DNA from: a virus
Length of the DNA: 31,574 nt
Strand: one strand, 5' to 3'
IMG/VR virus record: IMGVR_UViG_3300042879_000409
Location: 1-31,574 of that record
Part shown: piece after piece, positions 22,647-29,547 of the stretch
Numbering within the stretch: the first letter of the stretch is position 1
Layout of the letters: every line of letters starts with the position of its first letter
The notes under the pieces: generated by a model
What the model saw: only the letters and a program-made list of their open reading frames with translations
Databases searched by the model: none
What the model was told of the DNA's origin: nothing
Program-made: the position numbers and the translations under genes

Positions 22647-23065
22647 CTAGCGACGTTGCTTACGTTTCTCGTTGCGCCATTTAAGGTAATCGACAATGAC
22701 GTTCATCATTTCCTCGCCCGAAGCAATCAGTTCGCGCGGGGAGATGCCCGTTTCTACCGCCAGAGCAGCGACACGCCAATGCAGCGAATCCTGCCCTAAC
22801 TGCCCAAAGGGACGTTCGCCTCTTCCTCTCGGGCGGAAACCATCTCAACCGTCGCGATCCAGTCAGGCTCAAACTTCAGCGCAGTCTTACCCTCGCGCTT
22901 CATCGCGGTCCAAGCCAGCCACGCCAGATCCGTGAGTTGCATATCAATCTCAAACCTGACGACGCTCTTCTTGCGCTCCTTCTCAAACATGATGAAGTCA
23001 GCGAAGATCGCCTCGGTATCGTGCGACGTGCCATCGACGAACTTAACGGTCAGCGGGATTCTCAT
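22647..23065 (-). CDS. Tail assembly chaperone, frameshifted form (gpGT-like)
   Basis: A -1 shift on C-CCT-TTG at codons 86-87 would join the short form to a 52-residue extension starting GQLGQDSLHWRVAALAVE and ending in a basic tail (RNEKRKQRR), total 139 residues. The extension has no ribosome site or good start of its own, reads open to a TAG at 22647-22649 and contains the helical ETGISPRELIASGEEM pattern seen in the T part of these chaperones. It lies directly upstream of the gp10-like and tape measure genes. Confidence 0.8.
22796..23065 (-). CDS. Tail assembly chaperone, short form (gpG-like)
   Basis: 89 residues, MRIPLTVKFVDG onward, with a helix (DLAWLAWTAMKREGK) typical of tail assembly chaperones that hold the tape measure protein before tube formation. 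The ribosome site is GAAGGGAA. The frame stops just after the slippery CCCTTTGGGC, and the -1 frame continues as a chaperone-like extension, the classical gpG/gpGT organisation. Confidence 0.85.
   Translation of the reverse strand: MRIPLTVKFVDGTSHDTEAIFADFIMFEKERKKSVVRFEIDMQLTDLAWLAWTAMKREGKTALKFEPDWIATVEMVSAREEEANVPLGS
22802..22811 (-). other. Programmed -1 frameshift site
   Basis: The decamer CCCTTTGGGC holds two overlapping X-XXY-YYZ heptamers in the gpG frame, C-CCT-TTG and T-TTG-GGC, four codons before the gpG stop. Both permit re-pairing after a -1 slip. Confidence 0.8.
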
Positions 23066-23096
23066 AGCCGTTCCCTTCTAGTTGTTGATTACTTGA

Positions 23097-23504
23097 TCAG
23101 GCGGTCGTCTTGACCAGAGTGCCACCAGTGAAGGTGAGCGTCACAGGCGAAGTTGCACCAACATCGGTTGCATTGATCGGCGTATGCGAAGCAAGGTACG
23201 CGCCAGTGATCGTGTAGAGCGGATTCGTGGAAGAAGTTGCTTGCGCGCCGGGGCGAACCGTAACAGTCGTCGTCTGTCCGACGAGCGGGAAGATCGTAGC
23301 CTCAACTTCGTTCGCATCAAAGTCCTGATAGAGAGTGACTTCCAGCGTGTTGTTCTGGATGCCACCGACGAATGCGCGGTTGCCGCCCATGACCGTCGCA
23401 TCCTGCTGCTCAACCTCGTAGGTGAGAACAACGGAGTTCATACGGTCACTCAGGTTCACACCGTTGACCGTGAAATCGACATTCTTAAATGCGATGATTG
23501 CCAT
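23097..23504 (-). CDS. Major tail protein (tail tube)
   Basis: 135 residues, almost wholly beta-strand in character: FKNVDFTVNGVNLS, then MNSVVLTYEVEQQDAT, LEVTLYQDFDANEV and SPVTLTFTGG. This is the pattern of small siphophage tail-tube subunits that stack as hexamer rings around the tape measure. It lies directly before the tail assembly chaperones, the expected place. No additional Ig-like domain is present. Confidence 0.85.
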   Translation of the reverse strand: MAIIAFKNVDFTVNGVNLSDRMNSVVLTYEVEQQDATVMGGNRAFVGGIQNNTLEVTLYQDFDANEVEATIFPLVGQTTTVTVRPGAQATSSTNPLYTITGAYLASHTPINATDVGATSPVTLTFTGGTLVKTTA

Positions 23505-23506
23505 GA

Positions 23507-23677
23507 TTAGTTGTCCTCTGCTTTCGCTTCGTCTTTCTTAGAGGTCTTGGAGACCGGCGTGAGGTGACCACCTTCCACCAGCGCGTCAATGTTAGCACCA
23601 TCAAGTTCGCTATCGCTCACGACGGTTCCGAACGCTTTATCAGCAAGTCTGTGGGAAGTCACTTGATACTTAGCCAT
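23507..23677 (-). CDS. Short protein between neck and tail-tube genes
   Basis: A 56-residue ORF (start MAKYQVTSHR, end KDEAKAEDN) with a Lys/Glu-rich tail. It lies between the neck-like and major tail protein genes and fills an otherwise empty gap. The upstream ribosome site is weak (AAGATG). Proteins of this size and charge are common here in actinophages, but no function is recognised. Confidence 0.72.
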   Translation of the reverse strand: MAKYQVTSHRLADKAFGTVVSDSELDGANIDALVEGGHLTPVSKTSKKDEAKAEDN

Positions 23678-23686
23678 AGTCACATC

Positions 23687-24094
23687 TTAGCCGTTCACGG
23701 TGACGGAAACAGCGATCTGGAGAAACTCTGCGTCTGCTTGGTTCACGCTGGAAATGTTCACGGAAGAGGCGACAGTCAAGGACTGGCAGGTTCCGCCCAA
23801 CGTTTCGTCACCTTCTAGGATCTGCCTAATGCTCTTGTTGCCAGAGTACGCCAAGTATTCGTCAAGGGCAGCGAAGGCTCGGTCATCCGTGTATCGACCG
23901 ACGATCACGTAGCAGGTTACGTCGTATTCCACATAACCGCCAGCCATGGCACGGTGGTAGCGGATGTTGTTGATTACGGGGAAGGCTTGTGGCGGATTGA
24001 TCTGCGGAGGCTGATACGAGAAGGTACGCAGCCCAGAGATCAACGCGAGCCTGTTCTTCAGACCAGTAACGACCTGCGTAGGAGTCGCGGGCAT
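23687..24094 (-). CDS. Neck/tail completion-like protein
   Basis: 135 residues. A helical start (TPTQVVTGLKNRLALISGLR) is followed by Pro-rich PPQINPPQAFPVI and a beta-rich domain with the pattern YDVTCYVIVGRYTDDRAF and a C-terminal LQIAVSVTV strand. This is the layout of siphophage neck or tail-terminator proteins placed between connector and tail-tube genes. The assignment rests on fold-like pattern and gene order. It overlaps the previous stop by 1 nt. Confidence 0.65.
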   Translation of the reverse strand: MPATPTQVVTGLKNRLALISGLRTFSYQPPQINPPQAFPVINNIRYHRAMAGGYVEYDVTCYVIVGRYTDDRAFAALDEYLAYSGNKSIRQILEGDETLGGTCQSLTVASSVNISSVNQADAEFLQIAVSVTVNG

Positions 24095-24690
24095 CAGGCG
24101 ATCGCGACCTTGCGGTAAGGGTCAAGAAAGTCACGAACGTCAGGATCGACCGCACGAACCTGTATCGCCATGTCGGCGAAACCGACTACGCCGAGCGCAG
24201 CGTTGTACCGTGCGAAACCACGAATGCTGAGCAGAACACAAGCTTCACGAATGTCGTGAGGAACGGCAGGGTATCCCCATACACCAGTGATCTGCACGCC
24301 GGGGATGGCGGGATACGTGAAGATTGGGAACGTCTTGGCACCGACAGCCGTAACACGCCAATACGGGATCCCTTGCAGGTTCGCGTCGTAAGGCTCTAGG
24401 GCGTAATCCTGTCCAGCCGTCCAAGTCGTAACAAACGTCTGGTCACCGTCATCGTCAGTCTTCAGGGTCGTCACCGAAACGAGGTCATCCTGAAGGAACA
24501 AGGTGTCGATGTACCGTGCGAAGAACTTGACCGTCGCGCTCTTCTGATAGAAGAACCGACCACAGTAACCGTCAATACGACGCGACGCACCCTCGATCAC
24601 CCGTTCCAGTTTCGCGTCATCCGCGTTATCGGTGATCATGAGGGCAGACTTCACCTCAGCCAACGAGCAGTAACCATTGACGATTGGCAC
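24094..24690 (-). CDS. Head-tail connector protein (gp6-like)
   Basis: 198 residues beginning at a GTG directly after the previous TAA, with GAGG upstream. The N-terminal part (YCSLAEVKSALMI, then ERVIEGASRRIDGYCGRFF) matches the helical DNA-packaging/head-tail connector family of HK97 gp6 type: a short helix pair followed by the SRRIDGYCGR pattern. The middle is beta-rich with several aromatic residues. It would sit under the portal as the adaptor ring. Position right after the capsid supports this. Confidence 0.82.
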   Translation of the reverse strand: MPIVNGYCSLAEVKSALMITDNADDAKLERVIEGASRRIDGYCGRFFYQKSATVKFFARYIDTLFLQDDLVSVTTLKTDDDGDQTFVTTWTAGQDYALEPYDANLQGIPYWRVTAVGAKTFPIFTYPAIPGVQITGVWGYPAVPHDIREACVLLSIRGFARYNAALGVVGFADMAIQVRAVDPDVRDFLDPYRKVAIA

Positions 24691-24900
24691 TTAGACCTCG
24701 CGTTTCTTGCGCTTCGCCTTCGGTGCCACCGCTCGCTCTGATTCAACTTCCAGAACGGCAGCCTCAACCTCTACGGGCGCGGTCACAGCATAGCGTTTCA
24801 GCACCTCGTCGATCTGCTTGACGCGATCTTGACGACCACGTTGCGCGTAGCCGAGACGCTCGTTGAGGAGTGATGCGATCAGAATGTCTTGCTTCTTCAT
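24691..24900 (-). CDS. Small basic-tailed protein after capsid, unknown
   Basis: 69 residues from MKKQDILIASLL. An ATG four codons upstream is part of the ATGGAGACAACT ribosome site, so the second ATG is preferred. The N-terminal half is helical (SLLNERLGYAQRGRQ), then an acidic/Val-rich part and a very basic end (PKAKRKKREV). It sits between capsid and connector genes, where small head-associated proteins are common. Function unknown. Confidence 0.75.
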   Translation of the reverse strand: MKKQDILIASLLNERLGYAQRGRQDRVKQIDEVLKRYAVTAPVEVEAAVLEVESERAVAPKAKRKKREV

Positions 24901-24922
24901 AGTTGTCTCCATAAATGATTAT

Positions 24923-24952
24923 GGGGAGTGTCCGGCGGATCGGACACTCCCC
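24923..24952 (-). terminator. Hairpin after the major capsid gene
   Basis: A perfect 12-bp inverted repeat (GGGGAGTGTCCG with CGGACACTCCCC, 6-nt loop) sits 24 nt past the capsid stop. No clear U-run follows on the minus strand, so it may be a partial terminator or an mRNA 3'-end stabiliser that raises capsid message over downstream connector genes. Confidence 0.65.
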
Positions 24953-24975
24953 ACATCGTTGCTACTTTAGGTTAC

Positions 24976-26289
24976 TCAGAAGGTGGGAGTAACCAATCCC
25001 GTTCCGCCGATGAGGGCGAAAGCGTTGGGGTAGCGGTTAGCGGTGAACGCAGAGTAACCATAAACGATCATGGTCACGTCAAGTTCGGCTGCCTTCGGCT
25101 GCTCAAAGCGGAGCATCATCGGCTCACCAGCACCGTCTTCCCACAGGTGTGCTTCCTGCGTGTTGCCGATGATGATGACGTCCTCGTTACTGCCCGTGCC
25201 GTTCGTCGTGATGACGTTGGCATCGGTGATAACGGGGAGTCCAGCGATCGTGTAACCGCTGTTGCCGTAGACGACGCTGCCCTGACCGACCGCGACTGCG
25301 TTGAACGCACCGTTGCCGACCGGCACTGCCAGAGGACGGTTGCTCTGGTCAAGCGAGGACAGGATCCACGCGAGACGGCGAGGGTGCATCAGGATGAAGT
25401 TCGGACCACCGAAGTAGTTGGTCTGGATGCGCTGAACGCCATCCAACAGTTTCGGATACAGTTCCGCAACGGTCGGCGATCCATCGGTGTAGGTCACGAC
25501 CTGCGTAATGACGTTCGTCATCGACGCAGCGTTCGTGGTAACCCAGTTCGCATCAAGGTTCGTGTGGTAAGCCGAAACGAGGTCAGCCATGACCAGCGAA
25601 TCCACGTTCGTGCCACGCTCAAGAGCCTGACGCGAGACGTTCTGCTGACCAGCAATCGTGATCACCGACAGGTCCAACTTGGTATCGTCCATGTTGGTTT
25701 CCTGAACGGCTGCGCCTTCCGTCTGGACGGCAGTTGCCGAACCAGTCGTCACCTTGCTGATGGAGATCGTGAGACCCTCAGCAGGGAGTTGATGCTTACG
25801 TGCCACGTCAAGGAACGGACGACCGGCGCGAGCAAACGGTGCTGCGAGGTCAGTGAGGAACTGCGGAACAATCAAGCCAGCGAAGTTCGCGCTGGTAACG
25901 TCACGACGCTCCACGCGCTCTTCGTTCATGTGACGGGAGAGACGCTGCTGTGCCTCGTAGTCACCGAGAACCTGCGCACGGAACGCATCGGCAACGAACG
26001 AGTGGTCACCGCGCTCGCGGTAGGTGCGAGGCTCGCTCTTCACCTTGCTGGTCGCCTCGACGATCTTCGTCTCGCTGCGAACTTCGGCAGCCTTGGCGGA
26101 ACGTGCTTCCAGTTCCTCATGACGCTTGATCTGCTCGTCAAGAGCGCGCACCTCTTCCAACTTCGCGGCAATCGCCACGTCTTCGTCGGAGGTCAGGTCG
26201 CGGCTCTCGGTCTGGGCGATAGCCACAAACTGATCGGCTTCGGCAAGAAGCGCAGAACGCTTCTCTTTGAGTGTGTCTGAATACTTCAT
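24976..26289 (-). CDS. Major capsid protein (HK97 fold) with N-terminal delta domain
   Basis: Main shell protein, 437 residues from MKYSDTLKEK. This ATG has GGGAGCA just upstream; the open frame extends further 5' but that part is not protein-like. Residues 1-110 are charged and helical, matching the HK97 scaffolding delta domain that the protease removes. The rest shows HK97-fold segments: LIVPQFLTDL, LPAEGLTISI, a region with NVSRQALER (E-loop/spine side), FILMHPRRLAWIL, and a C-terminal ENVIIIG-like strand followed by VYGYSAFTANRYP. A strong hairpin lies just after the stop. Confidence 0.95.
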   Translation of the reverse strand: MKYSDTLKEKRSALLAEADQFVAIAQTESRDLTSDEDVAIAAKLEEVRALDEQIKRHEELEARSAKAAEVRSETKIVEATSKVKSEPRTYRERGDHSFVADAFRAQVLGDYEAQQRLSRHMNEERVERRDVTSANFAGLIVPQFLTDLAAPFARAGRPFLDVARKHQLPAEGLTISISKVTTGSATAVQTEGAAVQETNMDDTKLDLSVITIAGQQNVSRQALERGTNVDSLVMADLVSAYHTNLDANWVTTNAASMTNVITQVVTYTDGSPTVAELYPKLLDGVQRIQTNYFGGPNFILMHPRRLAWILSSLDQSNRPLAVPVGNGAFNAVAVGQGSVVYGNSGYTIAGLPVITDANVITTNGTGSNEDVIIIGNTQEAHLWEDGAGEPMMLRFEQPKAAELDVTMIVYGYSAFTANRYPNAFALIGGTGLVTPTF

Positions 26290-26350
26290 TTCTGCTCCCA
26301 ATGTGAGGATGGTTGGTTGAGCAGTGGTTCGCTGAAGTGATACCTCGGCT

Positions 26351-26956
26351 TCAGTCCGGCTGCTTATGACGTGCGATCGCCAACTGATTCTTACGAAGCA
26401 GCAGGTTACTCGCACTCTTTACGATAGCCTCATCGGACTTCTTGCGCAACTCCGCAACGGTTTCCTCGTACGCAGGGAACGTCACGATGGAAACATCGTA
26501 CAACTGGACTTCCTTCAGTTCGCGAACCGAACGATCCTTGTTCCACGAATCCTTGATGGTGCGGAACGCGAAACTCATCTGGGTCATATCACCACGACGC
26601 ATAGCCGACAGCACGCGCTGGGCATCAGGATTCGTCGGGTCAAGGTCGGCTTCCACGCGGAGACCGCGCTCGTCCTCCATCATCTTCAGCGTTCCCGACT
26701 TGGAGCGCGCCAGAGGGATGCCTTCGTGGTCGATGAGCAACCGCACATCGGCACCATCGTTCAGGGTCTTGGTGAAGGCTCCGCGACGCACGTATTCTGT
26801 CCACGGTAACGGTTCCGAGGGGGAATCGAAGACGGCTGCGTAACCGATAAGTTTCGTGGAATCCTCCATCGCACGAACTTCCAGATTGCTGTACGCAACG
26901 GAACGACGCTCATCCTTCGGGACGGTTACCCACGCAATAGTTGCCGTATCGGTCAT
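26351..26956 (-). CDS. Candidate internally initiated prohead protease (nested)
   Basis: Within the fusion gene, codon 330 is an ATG (MTDTATIAW) preceded by AAGGATAACACG, an AAGGA ribosome site at normal distance. Initiation here would give a 201-residue protein containing the whole serine protease domain with H77 and S128 of the short form, about the size of stand-alone HK97-type prohead proteases. Whether both forms are made is inference. Confidence 0.5.
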   Translation of the reverse strand: MTDTATIAWVTVPKDERRSVAYSNLEVRAMEDSTKLIGYAAVFDSPSEPLPWTEYVRRGAFTKTLNDGADVRLLIDHEGIPLARSKSGTLKMMEDERGLRVEADLDPTNPDAQRVLSAMRRGDMTQMSFAFRTIKDSWNKDRSVRELKEVQLYDVSIVTFPAYEETVAELRKKSDEAIVKSASNLLLRKNQLAIARHKQPD

Positions 26957-27943
26957 CGTGTTATCCTTGTGTGCGCTGCGCTTATCATAGCCGATTCGTT
27001 TGCGCTCTTCGTCCATCTGACGCACGATGCCCTCCGCATAGTTCTGTGCGCGACGCGCCGACTCCCTCGTACTGCCACCACCCCACAGCAGCATCGCGAC
27101 CAGACCGGGCGTAATCTCGTCACCATCAACAGCATCCAGATCGACGATGTGACGGGCGATCCACGGGCCGATCTTCCTCCACTTCGCTTCGCTCAGGATC
27201 TCACCGTTCGCCATCTTGCGAGCATCTTCCACGGTCTGCGGTCGTAGACCTTCGCCAGATTCGCCGGCTTCGTGAAGGTCCAAACCGCGACGAGCCGATT
27301 CCGCCATGAAGTCAGGGGCAACCATCTTGATCGCCCGAGACTCGTATTCCATGCCGTCTTCCATCGGCTCTTCCATCTCGTCAGCCATCTCTTCGGCTAC
27401 GAACTCGTCAGGCGAATACACATCCACCCCGAGGGACTCCACCGCTGCACGGTTCATCTCCGAGTTATCCACGAAGGCATCAATCTCGTAGCCTTCGTCC
27501 AGCAACATACGGATAACGTTTTGCTTATACGTTGCGACCGCTTCAGGTTCCGTCGATCCTTCGTTCATAATCAAACGGACATACGCAATACCAGCGTCAG
27601 AAAGTTGCTGCACGGTCTCTTCACGTGAAGCTTCTTCCCGTCCAGTCAGCAACACGACGGGATATTCGCTGGCATTCACGGCAGCGATCACGTCTTCCAT
27701 CGGTCGCGAACCTCCAGCCAGCAGCGTTCCGTCAATATCGACGACGAGGATCTCTTCCTCCTGACGAACCTCGCGACTGGTTTCACCACCCGGCTCAATG
27801 CCTTCTGCGATAGAGACGGCAACCATCTGGTCAATGGCTGCCTGCTTCGTGGTATGGCATCCGAGGACTTCGCCATCGGCTTTCTCCACAGCCCAGCCAG
27901 AACAGTTCGGGTTCTGATCGCTAATGAAGTAAGGCATGGTCAA
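26351..27943 (-). CDS. HAD-like phosphatase fused to HK97-type prohead protease
   Basis: A 530-residue fusion. Residues 1-56 form a conserved module found before actinophage proteases (NCSGWAV, GCHTT). Residues 64-180 look like a HAD hydrolase: D69-I-D71-G-T, LLTGR at 98-102, possible Lys 140, and FVDN with D159. An acidic linker follows (181-200), then a helical module (about 205-315) with KWRKIGPWIARHI and LLWGGGSTRESAR. The C-terminal half (about 345-500) is a serine prohead protease: DHEG with H406, MSFAF with S457, LYDVSIVTFPAY at the end. The protease matures the capsid by cleaving the scaffold part. The HAD part would hydrolyse a phosphate, substrate unknown. An internal start at codon 330 may yield the protease alone. 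Confidence 0.88.
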   Translation of the reverse strand: MTMPYFISDQNPNCSGWAVEKADGEVLGCHTTKQAAIDQMVAVSIAEGIEPGGETSREVRQEEEILVVDIDGTLLAGGSRPMEDVIAAVNASEYPVVLLTGREEASREETVQQLSDAGIAYVRLIMNEGSTEPEAVATYKQNVIRMLLDEGYEIDAFVDNSEMNRAAVESLGVDVYSPDEFVAEEMADEMEEPMEDGMEYESRAIKMVAPDFMAESARRGLDLHEAGESGEGLRPQTVEDARKMANGEILSEAKWRKIGPWIARHIVDLDAVDGDEITPGLVAMLLWGGGSTRESARRAQNYAEGIVRQMDEERKRIGYDKRSAHKDNTMTDTATIAWVTVPKDERRSVAYSNLEVRAMEDSTKLIGYAAVFDSPSEPLPWTEYVRRGAFTKTLNDGADVRLLIDHEGIPLARSKSGTLKMMEDERGLRVEADLDPTNPDAQRVLSAMRRGDMTQMSFAFRTIKDSWNKDRSVRELKEVQLYDVSIVTFPAYEETVAELRKKSDEAIVKSASNLLLRKNQLAIARHKQPD

Positions 27944-28206
27944 TCAACGTCCGGGGTCATAACGCGAAGATCCGCTGTTCCAACTTGTGAAGTCACCACC
28001 GCATACATGGTTTGCTTCAGCGGTAGGAAGAACTGGTGAGGAGCAGTGTGCTTCTCCAATGGCAAACCATTTGACGTAGTTACAGTGCTATCACCGATGT
28101 AGATGGTGGCACTCGTGACGATTTGGACGTAGACATAACGGTTCTGGTCATCTGGCTGAACCACCAACGTCGGAGTAGTACCAACGGTTACAACTGAAGA
28201 CTTCAT
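27940..28206 (-). CDS. Small beta-rich structural protein, unknown
   Basis: An 88-residue protein rich in Val, Thr and Ile with alternating hydrophobic residues, suggesting a small beta-sandwich. It has no Cys, no signal peptide and no membrane helix. Its gene overlaps the portal stop and the next start by 4 nt each, so it is translated within the head operon. A capsid decoration or portal-associated role is possible from position only; I do not recognise the family. Confidence 0.75.
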   Translation of the reverse strand: MKSSVVTVGTTPTLVVQPDDQNRYVYVQIVTSATIYIGDSTVTTSNGLPLEKHTAPHQFFLPLKQTMYAVVTSQVGTADLRVMTPDVD

Positions 28207-29381
28207 CTCGGAGGCTCCTCGTCTTGTCCTATTTCTGTATCGGCAGTCGACCCACCGCTCGGCGTGACTGGCGTGAAGAACACATCTCCACCTTCATACG
28301 GTTCACGGTTCTCCATCTGACGCGCCTCGTTCGGCGAAAGCGTACCGCTGAGGATCTGAACGCGCTGGGCATTGACTCGGGTGGTCAGGTCGGCGCGCAT
28401 GAACTCGTCAGCGTTGAACCGCACGAACTGGGTCAACGGGAGCATCTCGGAGATCGCATCCTCAATGCGTCGCATCCACGGAAGCAGCGTGTAACGCACG
28501 AAGTTAATACCAGCCTGCTCAACATTCTGGTAGGTCTGGCTATCACCACCGCTGCCACCGATCATGTGAACGGGGATACGGTAAGCACGGGCGATATCAC
28601 GGATGACCGACTCGCGATGCTCCAACATCTGCATATCCGCTGCGCTGGTGGTGATCGGTCGCCATTTCATGCCTTGCGTTAGCACGGCAGGCTTGCGACG
28701 CTTGTTGTGAGTGTCCGACCACGTTTCGCGCAAGAGGCGAGCCTGATCGGGCGTAAGTTTCTGATCCGTTTCCAGAACCGATGACGGAGTTCCGCCCTCG
28801 CCGTAGAACTGCGACAGGAACCGATCCATCGCGATGCCCATACCGATTGTGTTGCGCTGTGCCTCTAGCGGAGAGAGACCGCGAACGCGACCGGGGAAGA
28901 TAATCCAATGGATCGCACGAATAACCTCTGGCGAGAACTGCTGCTTGCCGATCGTGTAGACAAGCGTTCCCTCTTCCACGTCCTCCGCACCCTTCACCTG
29001 ACTGGGGTGAATGTTGATCATCTCGGGGGGCAGTTCCCCCGGGATCCTCGGTGCGTAGATGTAGGCAGTTCCGTGCAACGCCATCATCAGCACCGTCTGG
29101 TGGATGAACTCAAACATGGTTTGTTTGTCGTTCGGCTTGTACAGAACCGATGGGGTCGGAAGCTTCACCTCTCGACCACCGCGCTCTTCCAGTAGTTCTA
29201 ACGGCATGACCGAGATAGCATCCGCCAGCAGCGTGACCGCAGCCATGAGTGCCGAGTGCGCGAACGCAGTCGTTTCCGTAATGATCTCACCCGAATAGTT
29301 CGGGAAGTACGGGCGAGCGGTGATCTGGTACGGGTCGATGTTCTCGGGCAGTGCGCGTGTCTCACGCTTAAAGATGCTCAT
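28203..29381 (-). CDS. Portal protein (HK97 family)
   Basis: Forms the dodecameric ring at one capsid vertex through which DNA passes. The 392 residues show the HK97-type portal pattern: an Ala-rich helix with LLADAISVMP near 51-60, a region containing IHPSQV, then SPLEAQRNTIG and the C-terminal IARAYRIPVHMIGG motif, ending in an acidic tail. Length is normal for this family. It lies between the terminase and the protease/capsid genes, and its stop overlaps the start of the next gene by 4 nt. Confidence 0.95.
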   Translation of the reverse strand: MSIFKRETRALPENIDPYQITARPYFPNYSGEIITETTAFAHSALMAAVTLLADAISVMPLELLEERGGREVKLPTPSVLYKPNDKQTMFEFIHQTVLMMALHGTAYIYAPRIPGELPPEMINIHPSQVKGAEDVEEGTLVYTIGKQQFSPEVIRAIHWIIFPGRVRGLSPLEAQRNTIGMGIAMDRFLSQFYGEGGTPSSVLETDQKLTPDQARLLRETWSDTHNKRRKPAVLTQGMKWRPITTSAADMQMLEHRESVIRDIARAYRIPVHMIGGSGGDSQTYQNVEQAGINFVRYTLLPWMRRIEDAISEMLPLTQFVRFNADEFMRADLTTRVNAQRVQILSGTLSPNEARQMENREPYEGGDVFFTPVTPSGGSTADTEIGQDEEPPR

Positions 29382-29536
29382 GCCAAGAAGTACCCGATCG
29401 CGATAAGGGAAAGACCAGCGGCAATGATACCAGCAGGGATCGCCAAAGTCCCGATGCCAGCGACAACCATAATGAGACCGAGCACCTCACAAGTCGTCGT
29501 GATGACTCCACGCGAGAACCGCTTTCTGACTTCCAT
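29378..29536 (-). CDS. Small membrane protein between terminase and portal
   Basis: A 52-residue ORF with a basic start (MEVRKRFSRG) and then a long hydrophobic, Gly/Ala/Ile-rich stretch from about residue 17 to 51 that could form one or two membrane helices. AAGGAGGACGTT stands directly before the ATG, a strong ribosome site. The stop overlaps the portal start as ATGA. No function is recognised; position and signals argue that it is a true gene. Confidence 0.8.
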   Translation of the reverse strand: MEVRKRFSRGVITTTCEVLGLIMVVAGIGTLAIPAGIIAAGLSLIAIGYFLA

Positions 29537-29547
29537 AACGTCCTCCT

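Noticed and set aside
24928-26280. Long plus-strand open frame of 450 codons
   Set aside because: It is the antisense of the major capsid gene; it lacks a ribosome site and its product is not protein-like, whereas the minus-strand frame has clear HK97 capsid features.
26290-26415. N-terminal extension of the capsid protein
   Set aside because: The 42 extra residues are not protein-like, and GGGAGCA precedes the ATG at 26289.
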